Part shown: piece by piece, positions 25,901-37,146 of the stretch
Position numbering within the stretch: the stretch's first letter is position 1
Layout of the letters: each line of letters opens with the position of its first letter
Source: Physcomitrium patens
Taxonomy: Eukaryota; Streptophyta; Bryopsida; Funariales; Funariaceae
Direction of reading: 5' to 3'
NCBI RefSeq assembly: GCF_000002425.4
Contig: NC_037259.1
Coordinates: 2,942,381 to 3,006,380, forward strand
DNA: 64,000 nt
Notes under the pieces: generated by a model
What the model was told of the DNA's origin: nothing
Databases searched by the model: none
The model's input: the letters and a program-made list of their open reading frames with translations, nothing else
Position numbers and translations under genes: made by a program

Positions 25901-27654
25901 CACAGTCAGGAGCTAGCCTTCCCGTCCCACCTTCAGGGCGACATAATCCACGTGCTGCTTCAGGATCTAAGTTAGTAAACATGGTTTTGGGTTCAAACCT
26001 ACCATCCGAAACCTCTAAAACCTCATCTCCAAATACCTCTGGAGACTTGGGCCCATCTGAGAAGATAATGCGAAGTGGAAAGGAGAATGCTGACTTGCCT
26101 CCATCAAGTGAGGCTGAGTTAGTTCATACGACACTCTCACCTACATTCTCCAGCACAAGTCAGGATGTAGGGACAAGTCGTCAGCAGAAGATATCACCAG
26201 ATCGCAAACTGTTGCAATCTAGCAGTGATTCTGATGAAGAGAAAGCTTCGGTTCATCTAAAAATTAGACCAAGTGCTTTACCTACACCGATGAGTGCATG
26301 GCCTCTTGATACTCCTGACTTTGATGATGGACAGGAGCTGAAAGGTCTTAAAGCGTTCTTCAAACGAAGTGTCAAGGAACTGACAAAGGGGAAAAAAGCC
26401 AATCAGTATCGTCGCAAGGTTGTAGTGAATGGTCATGCTCTTCCTGATGACGTAGTCAAAAAAGCTGAGGAGTACGCAGGATTCATACATCCAGGCTCTT
26501 ACTGGTAAGTTGCTTCACCGTCATACATGATAGCTTTTCATGTGGTCAAGAAGTTTTGGTGATTCGGTATGCTTCTGATAATCAGTTGCTAAACCACATA
26601 CGTATTACATGTACTATAGTTTGTACTTTAGCTTCGAAGTCACCTATAGTTTAGAGCTTAATTGGTCTGATTATTGTAAGTCTTGTACTTCATTATTTTT
26701 TCTCCTTGAATATTATTGATATTGAAGTCGGAAATATCTGTGGGTTTGTTGCCACCATTGAATTTGCTTCTTGTGGCACTGTCTGCAAACCGTAGAAAAT
26801 AAAGATGCAATTATAGTGCTTGGAAGCATTATTATTGTATCATCATTTTCTAACTATTCACTATTCTTTAGTCGATTGGTACGAATTCATTTGATTCCAT
26901 AGCTGATTTGGTCTGGTTTGAGTCGTTTCTGGCAGAATCTGTCAATATATTGCATTTAATTCTTGTTTAGCATTGGATTATCTTTGAAGTGCTAGCAAAT
27001 TATGCTGTCAAGCTAGGTCTGTTATTTTGTGAGAGTATCTGAGTTCGCGATCCGTTAATATTTGCAGGTACGACATTCGTGCTGGGTTCTGGGGGGTCAT
27101 GGGGGGACCTTGTCTTGGGATGATTCCGGTGAGTAAAATAAATTCTTCAACGAAGTTTCAAGCTTGTGCAGTGCTAGTGTGCTTTCTTGAAGCTGTTATC
27201 GGTTACAAGGTCTCACAAAGTATCGCATGTGTGCAGCCCTTCATTGAGGAATTAAACTTCACATTGGCTAGGCATTGTTCTCATGGGAAAACTGGAGTAT
27301 TGGTAAACGGTAGAGAACTACATCATAAAGACTTGGAGCTGCTGAAGAAGCGTGGTTTACCAGGAACTCCCGGAAAATCTTATAATGTGGATATTGATGG
27401 ACGTCTTACAGAAGCAGAAACAGGGGTTGAACTTAAAGGTCTTGGTCGGCTGGCACCAACGTACGAGCCCAGCGTTTTCCTCGTTAGCTTGAAAGTGAAA
27501 TTTGTTACTACTTATATCAGCTGCAGGTTGTTCTTGGAGGTGTTGCAATATTCCCTGCAGTGTCTAGCACTAACTGTGATATTTCGTTTTCAGGTTGGAG
27601 CAGACCGGTAGAGGTCCAGGCATGTGGGTACCAGAAAGTCAAAGAGTTTCATAA
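22954..27654 (+). CDS. EDR4-like / DUF3133 zinc-ribbon protein
   Basis: This is a plant-specific family whose best-known member, Arabidopsis EDR4, is reported to act in powdery-mildew resistance and endocytic trafficking; the function here is inferred by family only. Coding exons: 22954-23071, 23420-26504, 27068-27128, 27237-27460, 27594-27654, totalling 3549 nt or 1182 residues. An N-terminal zinc ribbon (C12-P-R-C15 ... C31-G-N-C34) opens the protein, as in the family. A long Ser/Pro/Asp-rich disordered middle fills one 3.1-kb exon. A second ribbon follows (C779-x2-C782 ... C804-x2-C807), the DUF3133 core. The C-terminal module holds YDIRAGFWGVMGG, PFIEELNF, VNGRELHHKDLELL and GLGRLAPT, ending at VPESQRVS. 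The start was chosen because MATMDRPRIVRCPRC matches the family N-terminus; an ATG nine bases downstream is an alternative. It is about twice the length of EDR4, mainly in the linker. Confidence 0.9.
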
Positions 27655-28680
27655 TTGTCCTCGGAGATTGTGCATAGTATCCATGGCTTCTCATTTGAAG
27701 GTATGATTAGTGTCTTGGCTTGGTGTCCTCGTTGGACCCGGAAGTTGGAACCAGGATATTTTTGCGACAATTTACTCTGGTAGGTATGCCATCTTACTTT
27801 TCTGTCTTTTTGAAGTCCCCTCAATGCTCGAGAACTGTTCGGAGTTGCGGTGATGTGTTGTGCCTTATCACATCACGGAAACTTATTTTTATATATTCAT
27901 CTTCATCATGTTGAGACACGAATGTTTTACATTTTGTACTTGAATTTCTTCAGTGATTGATGTGTTTCTTGTGATGATTTTGCAGGCATTAGATTAGGAA
28001 GTCACGTCCAATCGTGACTTGAAATCAAGATCTAGTTTTTGATTGGTCTAGCTTGGCTTTTTACATTTGCTGTACACCTCCGTTTATCGTGTGATAATGA
28101 ATTTTTTTTCGTATACATTATTAGTCCAATTTGATGACAGATGGTGGGTGTTCTTTGTTTCTGTTTCATCAGTGGACAGAGGATTATTCATTCTTGCGTT
28201 AGTGGAAAAATGAAGGTAAATATATCTCTAAGACTGAAATGATTTGGAAGTAGGATTTTTTTAACAGGATTTGGTCACGGCAAGTCTAGATTTTACAGAA
28301 CATTTCAAACGTATGAAGGTTTATAGGATATTTTCTAGAGGTGGATGTTGTGCAGCATGAGTAAGATGTGAAAGATAAGTAATATTTGTGCATTAATCAC
28401 GAACACTGTAGAAAGATTGTATTCAATTGATAACTTTTGTAGGCTAGTTACCAAGTGATATTCTTAGGATGGGGAATGATGATGCGGTTCATAAATAGTC
28501 AAGACTTATTATGTACATGCCACTCAATTTTGTTGTTCTAATCCTATTTTAAAGAATAAATTTCCTTGTAGCAATTGATTTCCATCCCCACAAAAGTATT
28601 TAGGATTCCATTGGATTACATATTATTTTAAAAGCAAATCAAGGGACCTCAATTCTAATGTGCATATGTATACATGTAAT
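27655..28680. other. 3' UTR and downstream flank of the DUF3133 gene
   Basis: T-rich, non-coding sequence runs from the TAA stop (27652-27654) to about 28.1 kb and is probably 3' UTR. Beyond it the DNA grades into AT-rich repeat DNA. I see no gene. Confidence 0.45.
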
Positions 28681-28754
28681 GAGTTTAAAAATTGTCTTAA
28701 TGTTTGTACTTATTCCATATCTTAACTTATTGCAACAATTTTTTGACTATTAAG

Positions 28755-29340
28755 TCAATACTTTCTTGGCTCTACTTTTGCCTTCAAAAGTGCCTCCATA
28801 CAACATGGCTTGCTATCTACAAGGTTGAGAATGACTTTTTAATTGTTTCTTCTTAATCTTCTTCTACCTTCTCCTATAAATCTAATATCTTAGATAGTTG
28901 AGTTGGTCAAGCATTCAAACAATATTTGAGATGCTCCCACAAATATTCAATTGAGTTGAGGTCCAAAGAATGCGCTAGCTATTACAACAAGCCAAATTTA
29001 TCAAAATATTCTTTTGTTATTTTTGAAAGTGTGCTTTAAATCATTGTCTTTCTAAAAAATCACATTATTGATATCCATGTTTTAATAATCCAAGGTCTCT
29101 ATGAACTATTTGAATAAAATTTTGTAATAGAAGTTTGCATCCATATTCTTTTTAATCTTGGTGAAATAACATATGATATAGGTGGTCATGCAATTTCAAA
29201 CCACTACCGTGTTAGGTGATTGTCCAACAAGTATGGTTCAACAATGCTTCTAATATCAAATTACTTTCCACTTTCTTCTCTCTTATCCAACCTCAACTTG
29301 GTCTGGTTAGACTATACAAATTTTTGCTAGTCTTTAATAA
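28755..29340 (-). pseudogene. Tc1/mariner-type DDE transposase relic
   Basis: Reading the minus strand across frameshifts and stops, I see the C-terminal half of a Tc1-like transposase. In order: a degraded first-Asp motif (SNQTK where SDETK is usual), a NMDA-like stretch, DND-K-HT (the 'QDNDPKH' motif with the second Asp), then L-LNSIEYLWEHLK (the 'SPDLNPIE.LW' motif with the final acidic residue), and a tail VDSKPCCMEALLKAKVEPRKY before the stop at 28755-28757. The first catalytic Asp reads Asn, consistent with a G-to-A change. Terminal inverted repeats were not found; CAAAAGTATT at about 28592 is a weak candidate for one end. Confidence 0.75.
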
Positions 29341-29705
29341 TTGAGTGCTTGAATTATTTGGCAAAGTCCAAATATGTTTGATAGTGAAAATGTGATAACA
29401 ATGGCTTTTTGGTTATTGATGCCACTCATAATCCATTTTCTTGAGCATATTACTTTACTATTTAGGCATACATAACCATATTGGTGTTACTAGCATGATT
29501 TGCAAAAACTTAAACAAAAATATCTACCTTATATGTTATAATATCATATAAGATTTTTTGCTTATTGACATTAGATAAAACTTGCAATTAATTTGTCTTG
29601 ACATCAAAACCCCATAAGGTACACCTATTGGAAATGCAACCAATTATTTCAAACCTAATACGAAGTTGAATTGACACCTTATGTACTAAAAGCCCATCTT
29701 TCAAT

Positions 29706-29707
<2 letters not shown>

Positions 29708-29735
<28 letters not shown>
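29708..29735. repeat. 28-base poly-T tract
   Basis: An uninterrupted T run in AT-rich repeat DNA, just beyond the Tc1-like relic. Comparable tracts occur at 39143-39169 (T) and 53422-53446 (A). Confidence 0.9.
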
Positions 29736-29739
<4 letters not shown>

Positions 29740-30770
29740 CAACAACATGCATAATAATAATGAAACAATCTAAGTGAGTGTGGTACAATTTTTAGACCAA
29801 TAATGGTATGTATGTATGTTAGTAGAAGAGTGCAACAAGGCCTTATATATTAAAGAAACAAAAGAAGTGCAAAAATAAATGAAGTGGTATAACAATGAAA
29901 GACAATGGAGATTGCAATTGTATTTGTAATGAATAACAATCAAGGAGTCAAAAAATTATCTCAATAAGTGGCACTTATATATATAGAGAACTCTTCATCT
30001 ACAAATCTAGTTTATAAAAACCTTTTAAAACAAAGGCTCTTGAATTACATACTTACGACTTTACTTATACATATTTATTTTTTTATATCACAAAAAATTT
30101 AAACTAAGTCAAATTTAAATATATATATTTTAAAATTATTATATATGTTCAAATGATAAATACTTTGTACCAATTATATTAATTTAAAATTTTAAAATTA
30201 TAATCAAATCTTTAAAAATATAAAATATGATATAGAATATTTGTCTTGATGCTTATACGAACTTATTTTTTTAATATTATAATTTATTATAAAAAATAAT
30301 ATCATCAAATAAATAATTCTAAATTTATTTAAAATATTACAAAATATATTACATATATTTTATTATTTTATCATTTTTTATTTTTATGATAAATAATAAA
30401 TTGATTTATACATTACCATTTGTTCAAAACTTTAGAATTAAATAGAATTTTGATACTAAAGACATTATTATTTGTATTCTTTAATATCTTGATGGTTCAT
30501 ATATTATTATTTATATTATTTATATGATTTTTTTATGTTGGTTATTTTTATGATGGTTATATTTTAATATTCATATTATTTATATTATGGTATATCTACT
30601 ATCTTATATAGTTAAAAACAGTCATACAAAAAATAAGATGAATCTTTATTAACTCTAGTACATATTATTAATATGCAACCAAGTTGATTTGTTCACTAAT
30701 AGAAAATAAAAAAAGTCTATAATAATCCAATTCATTATTAGAATGATTAATTTTATATTACATCAAAATA
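29740..30770. other. Very AT-rich repeat-like DNA, nothing recognisable
   Basis: Extremely AT-rich, with no protein motif I can recover on either strand. It is probably decayed transposon sequence. Confidence 0.45.
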
Positions 30771-31150
30771 ACCACATCTTATTACCAACTTGGAATTGAA
30801 GTTGCTTCTTCTAATAGACATTTGCATTGAACTTTTGTTATCCTAAAGCTTCTTTTAATTATACCTTTATTGTTGTATGTAGTATTAAGAATTGATTTGC
30901 CAAATATTTTGCTAAAAGACTATCAATTTAAAAATAATAAAAAATGATCAAATCATAGATGAAAACCATAGTTAACTTAAAATGGTGATTTTTGAGTAGA
31001 ATAATTTATCATATTATTATAGGCAAACTTTAATATTGGTAAAAGAATTTTCTAATTACCTTAATAATAGTTGATAGTACATCATAAGAACTGCTATAAC
31101 ATTTGATTCACTTGATATTGTGTTGTAATACAGCTAATGGATGAAAGAAA
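30770..31150 (-). pseudogene. Gypsy integrase C-terminal fragment (relic related to element E)
   Basis: The plus-strand text aligns base by base, with many C/T and G/A differences, to the stretch of element E at about 62.09-62.48 kb that encodes the integrase region around LSELHAIMK and YNNTVHSS. All reading frames are broken. It is a decayed minus-strand copy of the chromodomain Gypsy family. Confidence 0.6.
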
Positions 31151-31399
31151 GAAGAAAAAATTACATTATACTTGAAGAGAATTAGTCATGAATCTGGGTA
31201 GAAATATGATCCCAAGCACTAAAACATACCCCTACAACTAAATTGTGATTCTTTTATCAATTAAAAAATAAATTAGAGAGCAAACTTATTAGGATTTGAT
31301 TAAGCATTAATATTAAGTGATTCAAATTAATATTGAATTTTTTAGAGCTTTTTAATATAAAAAGGGTTTAAAATGGTTTGTATTTTAAAAAAATAATAG

Positions 31400-33400
31400 A
31401 GAGTTTATATATTTAAGAATTTTTAATTATTTTAATATTTTGATAGGTGAAAACTTGTGAGTTTGTGCATCTATTTTGTCTTTAATTTTTTTACTCTAAA
31501 TTGACTTAGAATCTAATAAAAAAAAATTACTAAATTTATGAAGAAATACTTTTAACTCTATTTATTTAGAAAAGTATTCAATCATTACTAATATATATTT
31601 GTTATGCCTCTTAGTCATTAATAATAGTCTTGTAAAATCTAGATTCGATTGATATCTTAGCCCCATAATAAATAAAGGTTGAAAAATTGGCATTAGTATA
31701 TTAAATAAAGTATGGACCTTGTTACACATTTACCACCTAAAAAAATCCGATGTATTTCTTCTTGCATGCCAACCCACCAATATTAACTCTATAGAAGACT
31801 ATAAGCTTATTTCATCTTAAAATATCTCAACTCTTTACAGATGTGTAGTACTAACTTTTCATGTTCTTGTGGCCTTAGTATCACACATTTCTTCTCATTT
31901 GGATTCTTCTTAAATAAATGAGCCTCCTTCCATTTAAATTATTTGGTTTGTTGTTGGATCCTATTTCTTTCTTTAGAAGTTATTTCAAGTGGTAATTCTT
32001 TGATCTTTAGATAATGCAAAATTTGTCTATCCTTAAAAACATCTTTGATGCCTTTAGACTCTTTTCTATCTTCTATTTCATTAAAAATATCTTTTGATGA
32101 ATTTTCATTTATTGCTAATAAACTAAGATACAACAATGCATGCTATATAGATACCTCTACCTTATCCTTTCTAATTCAATACCTAGCTCATATAGAATTC
32201 CTTTGACTTAGGCATGGATTTCTATTCAATCCATTTGCATCTATATTTACCAATCTTGCCATATGCACAACCTTGAAGTCCTATTTTTATAGCATAAAGG
32301 CCTACCTTGTAAGTTTTTCAATCAGTTTATTAGATTCTATGAGCCATTTAAGTAGTTAATGGTTTATTATTAAAAAAATTTACTACTATATAAATAATAT
32401 TGAAAGTATACAATTTCCCATATTGTACCTAAATATTCTCTTTTATACCTAAAGTAATCTAGTTTATATGCAACTGATGTGGCCTCCTTGAAATAGGCCT
32501 TTGCATGATTGGTGCTTTAACCAATTTTATCTTAAGTTTTATTAAAGCTGATTCTCGTTCATCACTCTATATCTACTCTTGAACATTTTTTATAAGCATA
32601 ATTAAAGACTTTGATATGCAGCTATAATTTGCAACAATTTTTTAGTAATAATTAATTAATCCAAGAAAATTTCTCATTCAATTCATATCTTTGTAGCCTG
32701 GAATGCTTGCCAAGGCTTCTACCTTATTCTTCACAAAACCAAGGCCTCCTAAATAAATTTTGTACCGCAAATATTCTACATGTGAATAAAAGAATATATA
32801 TTTACTTAGATGCAACTTTAGTCCATGATTTATTAAGTATTCCAACATCATTTTAAGATTTTTTCAATATTCTTTCTTTTTCTTGGTAAAAAAAAAAAGA
32901 TATCATAAATATAATATCTCAAAAAAATAGTTCCATAAGCACTCTATCAATCATCTTTTGGAATTTAGCAGGTACATTTTTTATTTTAAATAGTAGAAAA
33001 TTTTATTTATATAATCTATCTTTTTTAAATACATCAATCTTCTAAAATATTTTCTTATGTCTATTTCTTTCTTTCAATGGTAGTTGATAATATCCAAATA
33101 TCAAATCCAATGTATTGAAGTTCTTTATATATCTAAAAATATCAAATATATTTTTAAAAATAGATATGTTATATTTATCTAATTTTTTTCTTTTTTTAGT
33201 AGATATATACTTGCTATACATTGACTCTTCTATCCAATATCTAAAGATGTCTTTTTTAGAAGATATTATAGTAGTTGATGCATATTTTTCATTATTTTTT
33301 TTTTCCAATTTTGCATCTAAAAGTACCTTAATTATAGATTTATTAATTCTTTTTTTACTATACTAGACCTATAAGGTTTGTAAAAAATAGGAGCATCATC
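31400..33400 (-). pseudogene. Second-family Ty3/Gypsy pol relic (reverse transcriptase to integrase)
   Basis: On the minus strand, broken frames give FNTLDLIFGYYQLPLKERNR at about 33.05-33.13 kb, matching the Gypsy reverse transcriptase block 'F.TLDL..GY.Q..LKE.D'. Further along is a zinc-finger/integrase stretch at about 31.5-31.95 kb including KYILVMIEYFSK. The reverse transcriptase and integrase wording differs from element E, so this is another Gypsy lineage. Internal boundaries and LTRs were not identified. Confidence 0.6.
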
Positions 33401-35050
33401 TACCAACTCAATCCTTACTTCTTATCTTTTAAGAATATCTAAATCTTTCAATCTAAAAGTAAAAAAATCTTTAAATTCTTTTAATTTTTTTTTCTTGTCT
33501 TGCCTTTCTATTCCCTTTTCATGCCTCATATTTGATTTCCAATTCTCTGCTATTAATAGTAGCTTTTCCTTCTTTGAAGTAGATGACACTCTTAGTGGTT
33601 ATTATGTAATCTCAATAGATACATGGTTTGTCTTTTCTATAGCAAACATGTCCAACAAAAATCTCATACCATTATTTGTTTTGGCATTTCTATTGACAAA
33701 TAATTTTTAAAAATTATTATTGGAAGATATAGCAAAATATCCCTCAAGTGGTGTTTCTATACTTTACTATTTTTAAGATTATAATGGCTTTTGTTTCTTG
33801 CTCTTAGCTACAATATCATCTATTCTAAGATGTGGTAGATTATGTATTGCAGCCTATAGCTTTAAATATAATGACACATATGACTATGTAATGTAAAAAT
33901 ATTATTTCTCTTCTACAAAAATAGCTAATATTTATGTCAAAAAATTCAAATCCATTGCTTGTCAAAATAACATTTATTGTTGATATTTATAGATAAAACT
34001 ATCAAGTAACTAAGATTTAGGATTTAGGGTTTAGGGTAAAAGTATGCCATGGGATTTCTCACTAATATTTCATTGTATGTAGGTTACTAGAAGATAATCT
34101 CAATATTCTACCTCTAGCCAAGTCCTTGAATTCAAAATCAAAGATATTATACTAATAATTGATGGCTTATACAATTAATACTCCTTCAATTCTTTCTAAC
34201 AGCCTCTTGAGCCGATGATAAGCATCACAATAGGTTTATTTTTTCTTCAATTAAAATTATTAGAGCTTTAATATCTTATTCAACTTCTAGCCTCACTAGT
34301 TCAATCAAAGCACTTCAAACAAACTCAAAATAAAGTTAAATAATGATTGTTGTTTCTTATCTACTTTGATTTTATACTTATCTCCTTCTAAACTTTCTCT
34401 ATCTTTAATCTTCATCTTAGGATCTATATTTTTTCTAATCAATAAAGTGCCAATATCAACTCTTTGACCACTAATTTTTATTGGTCCTCAAAATGAGTTC
34501 TTAGAATTTGACATCCAATAATTCTTGAACATCTTGATTTTTACTTTTTATTGGACTTTAAATTTTGAATGATTGTACTTTGAAGCACCTTTTTAGTATT
34601 AGAAGAATACTTGCTAGGTGTTGTAAGGATTGAATACTAATCTCTTCTTAGCTTGGCTATTATACTCAGCTCCAAATTCAATGATAAAGTCATCAAGTTT
34701 AATGGTGTTTACAATACCAAAAAACCTCTATTTTTCTTAGATGGCTCCATAAACTTGCTCTATTTTTTTTTGTGCTATTGAAATTTAATGTACAACCACC
34801 AATATATTTTTTTAAATAAATAATTAATTTCTTTTATTATAGGTGATTCTATATTTCTAGTAGTCTTTATTATTCTACTATCACAAGTTAGCCTTTAATC
34901 ACTAATTATTTTATTTTTTTCTTAATTCTTTAATTTCTAGAAAATTAAGAATTAAATAAGACATACTATTTTTAGCCACATTTCTAAGTAGATCTAGTTT
35001 AGAATTATTTTAAGCCTTTATACAATTATTTTATTGAAGTTGTTGAGGCC
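33400..35050. other. AT-rich transposon remnant, identity unclear
   Basis: No motif could be recovered with confidence. Position next to the 31.4-33.4 kb relic suggests it holds the decayed protease/gag end of that element. It contains a short telomere-like repeat at 34016-34036. Confidence 0.35.
34016..34036 (+). repeat. Interstitial plant-type telomere repeats
   Basis: Three tandem heptamers: TTTAGGA, TTTAGGG, TTTAGGG. The plant telomere unit is TTTAGGG, so two are perfect and one differs at a single base. Confidence 0.8.
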
Positions 35051-35059
35051 TCATTAGTA

Positions 35060-35285
35060 AACTACCATGGTTTATCAATCAAAATTCTAATAATTTTTAA
35101 TATATTGCAAAAATATTATGATTTTCAACTTATTATCAAAATCTAGTGATTTTTAATATATTGCAAAAACCTTATGATTTCCAACTTATTGTCAAAATCT
35201 AGTGATTTTAAACATATTATAAAAACCTTATGATTTCCAACATGTTTACCAAAATCCTATGGTTTCCAATTTGTTGCTAAATTCC
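35060..35285. repeat. 56-bp tandem repeat, about 3-4 units
   Basis: Units beginning TTATGATT recur at about 35116, 35172 and 35228, spaced 56 bp, with a diverged extra unit on the left. Each contains a 'CAACTTATT.TCAAAATCTAG' type core. Confidence 0.75.
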
Positions 35286-35339
35286 AATGATTTCTCCCAC
35301 CAATCAATGACTCAATTTAAGCCACTTCTATCTTCATAG

Positions 35340-35750
35340 ACCTTTTATGGCTAAGGTAGAGTCTTATTATGTATGAATTAAAATAAACCTCCATTAGCTA
35401 GAAGTTCTTTATAATTCATAAATGAATTAATTATGAAATTTTGTAAATTGTATCTATTGATTAAATTTTGATTAAATTATTCTATATCTTCTTTAAATTA
35501 ACCTCTTTTAGTCAACAAAAACCATCACTTTAATTGTACTTGTAAAATAAAGTCATTCAAAAATTCATGTATTGATAATAATTTTTTTATTATATTATAT
35601 TATATTTTTATTTTAATGTAATTAATCTATTATTTAAAAAATTATCCAAAAATAAAAATTCATCCAAGAATAGATTCTCATCTAATACCAATTTGCATAC
35701 AAATCCTAATTCATCTAAAAACCTAACTTTATCTAAATTCTAACTTCATC
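35340..35750 (-). mobile_element. Tail fragment of the GGATGA-tailed element, minus orientation
   Basis: Read on the minus strand, this holds a run of (A/T)GATGA-type motifs at about 35.64-35.75 kb. About 280 bp further along lies a segment around GGAGGTTTATTTTAATTCA. The same arrangement follows the tails of elements B (about 53.88 kb) and C (about 58.34 kb). It is AT-decayed, unlike those copies. Confidence 0.55.
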
Positions 35751-36279
35751 TATTGATATCAATATCTTTATGAGAATATTTCTTATAATAAATTCATTTC
35801 CATGACCAATACCATAAGTTCTACTAATAGATCTTAATTGGTTAAACTCATCAATTGAAAGAAAAACCTCCAAAATCTTTCAGATATTGGCTCCTTTCTT
35901 TCTTTAATTTGAATGTTGATCTTCCAATAATGATTTCTTCTTTTTGAACTATTAAATTGCTTAAAAAATTGGCTAGTATATAGATTTCTAAGTCTAAATT
36001 GCTCTCACTAATTTGTACCTCAATTAAATTGGAGGATGTTGCAAGATTGTAAAAACATTTTAAAGATAATATGCTAAAATATTTTTATTTAAGCTCTTCT
36101 ATAATAAAATCTTTTCTTTCTTCTTTCACTTAATGGCTATACATTACCATGTGGCAATTGCCTTTGCATCTTTCATTCCAACTTCTTCCAACTTTTGACA
36201 AATATATTTAATTTAGCTCAAATTAATAGTATCATTCTTCTTATGTTATAAAAATTTAATGCAAAGAATAATAAGGTTT

Positions 36280-37130
36280 ACTTAGGTCTTTTATCTTATA
36301 GCACTCTTTCAATTCATCTTTTCATTTTATAGGAATCTCAAAGTTTTTGCCACTAATAAGTATATTATCAACATAGATGATTATTGCAAAGAATAAGCTT
36401 TCAATATAAATTTTGTATAGAGAAGAATTTGTTTTTGAACATTCATAACGAAGATTCAATAAAGGTCTATTTAAACTCTTCTTCCATCCATATTCAAATT
36501 GCTTCAAAATGTACAAAGTCTTTAGCAATTGCAACACCTTGCTTTTGTACTCAAATAGAACTTCTAATCATTTTGGAATCTTTATATAGATGGCTTTTTC
36601 TATAAATTTACCATTTAAATAAGTTGAAATAATATCAAGTTGCAACATATTCCAATTAAGAGTAGCAAAAGTTACAAAAAATATGTAAATTGTTATAAGA
36701 TGAAGAACTAGTACAAAAGTCTCTTAGTAATTAAGACCTTTTACTAGAGTAAAATCCTTTGCAACTAACTATGCTTTAAAATGCTTATTGGAGCCATTGC
36801 TAGCAAATTTCTTCTTAGATACTCATTTTGAATTTATAACCTTTTTATCATTTGGTAAAAATAAAAATTTCCATATACTACGATCTTTGAAAGAATCAAG
36901 TTCTTTCTTCATGGCATAACTCTTTTTCTTGCAAAAAGATGAGTTCATGGCTTGCTCAATGATTTTTGATTTTACTTACTCATTAACATAAACAACATCC
37001 ATTGTTTCAATTGGCAAGTCATTATCTCCTCAAACAAAATTTTTGTCTTTTTTCCAAGGGATATAATGCATCCTACTACCACTTATGATACTTATAAAGT
37101 CAATTCTACATACATAACAACATCTTGGTA
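36280..37130 (-). pseudogene. Ty1/Copia reverse transcriptase relic
   Basis: On the minus strand across several frames I read WKFLFLPNDKKVINSKWV (compare 'W.LV.LP.GK..I..KWV'), then LNWNMLQLDIISTYLNG (compare 'QMDVK.A.LNG'), then LLKTLYILKQFEYGWKKSL (compare 'L.KALYGLKQAPR.W') and IIIYVDNILISG (compare the catalytic 'YVDD.L..G'). The order is right for Copia reverse transcriptase. In the catalytic YVDD the last Asp is Asn. Stops and frameshifts make it non-functional. LTRs were not identified. Confidence 0.8.
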
Positions 37131-37146
37131 ATAGAATTTGAGTAGT

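Noticed and set aside
28582-28610. Terminal inverted repeat of the Tc1-like relic (CAAAAGTATT)
   Set aside because: No matching inverted copy was found on the other side, so the element ends are left undefined.
33115-33710. Hydrophobic plus-strand frames looking like membrane proteins
   Set aside because: They are the complement of AT-decayed minus-strand Gypsy pol; T-rich DNA yields Phe/Leu/Ile-rich chance frames.
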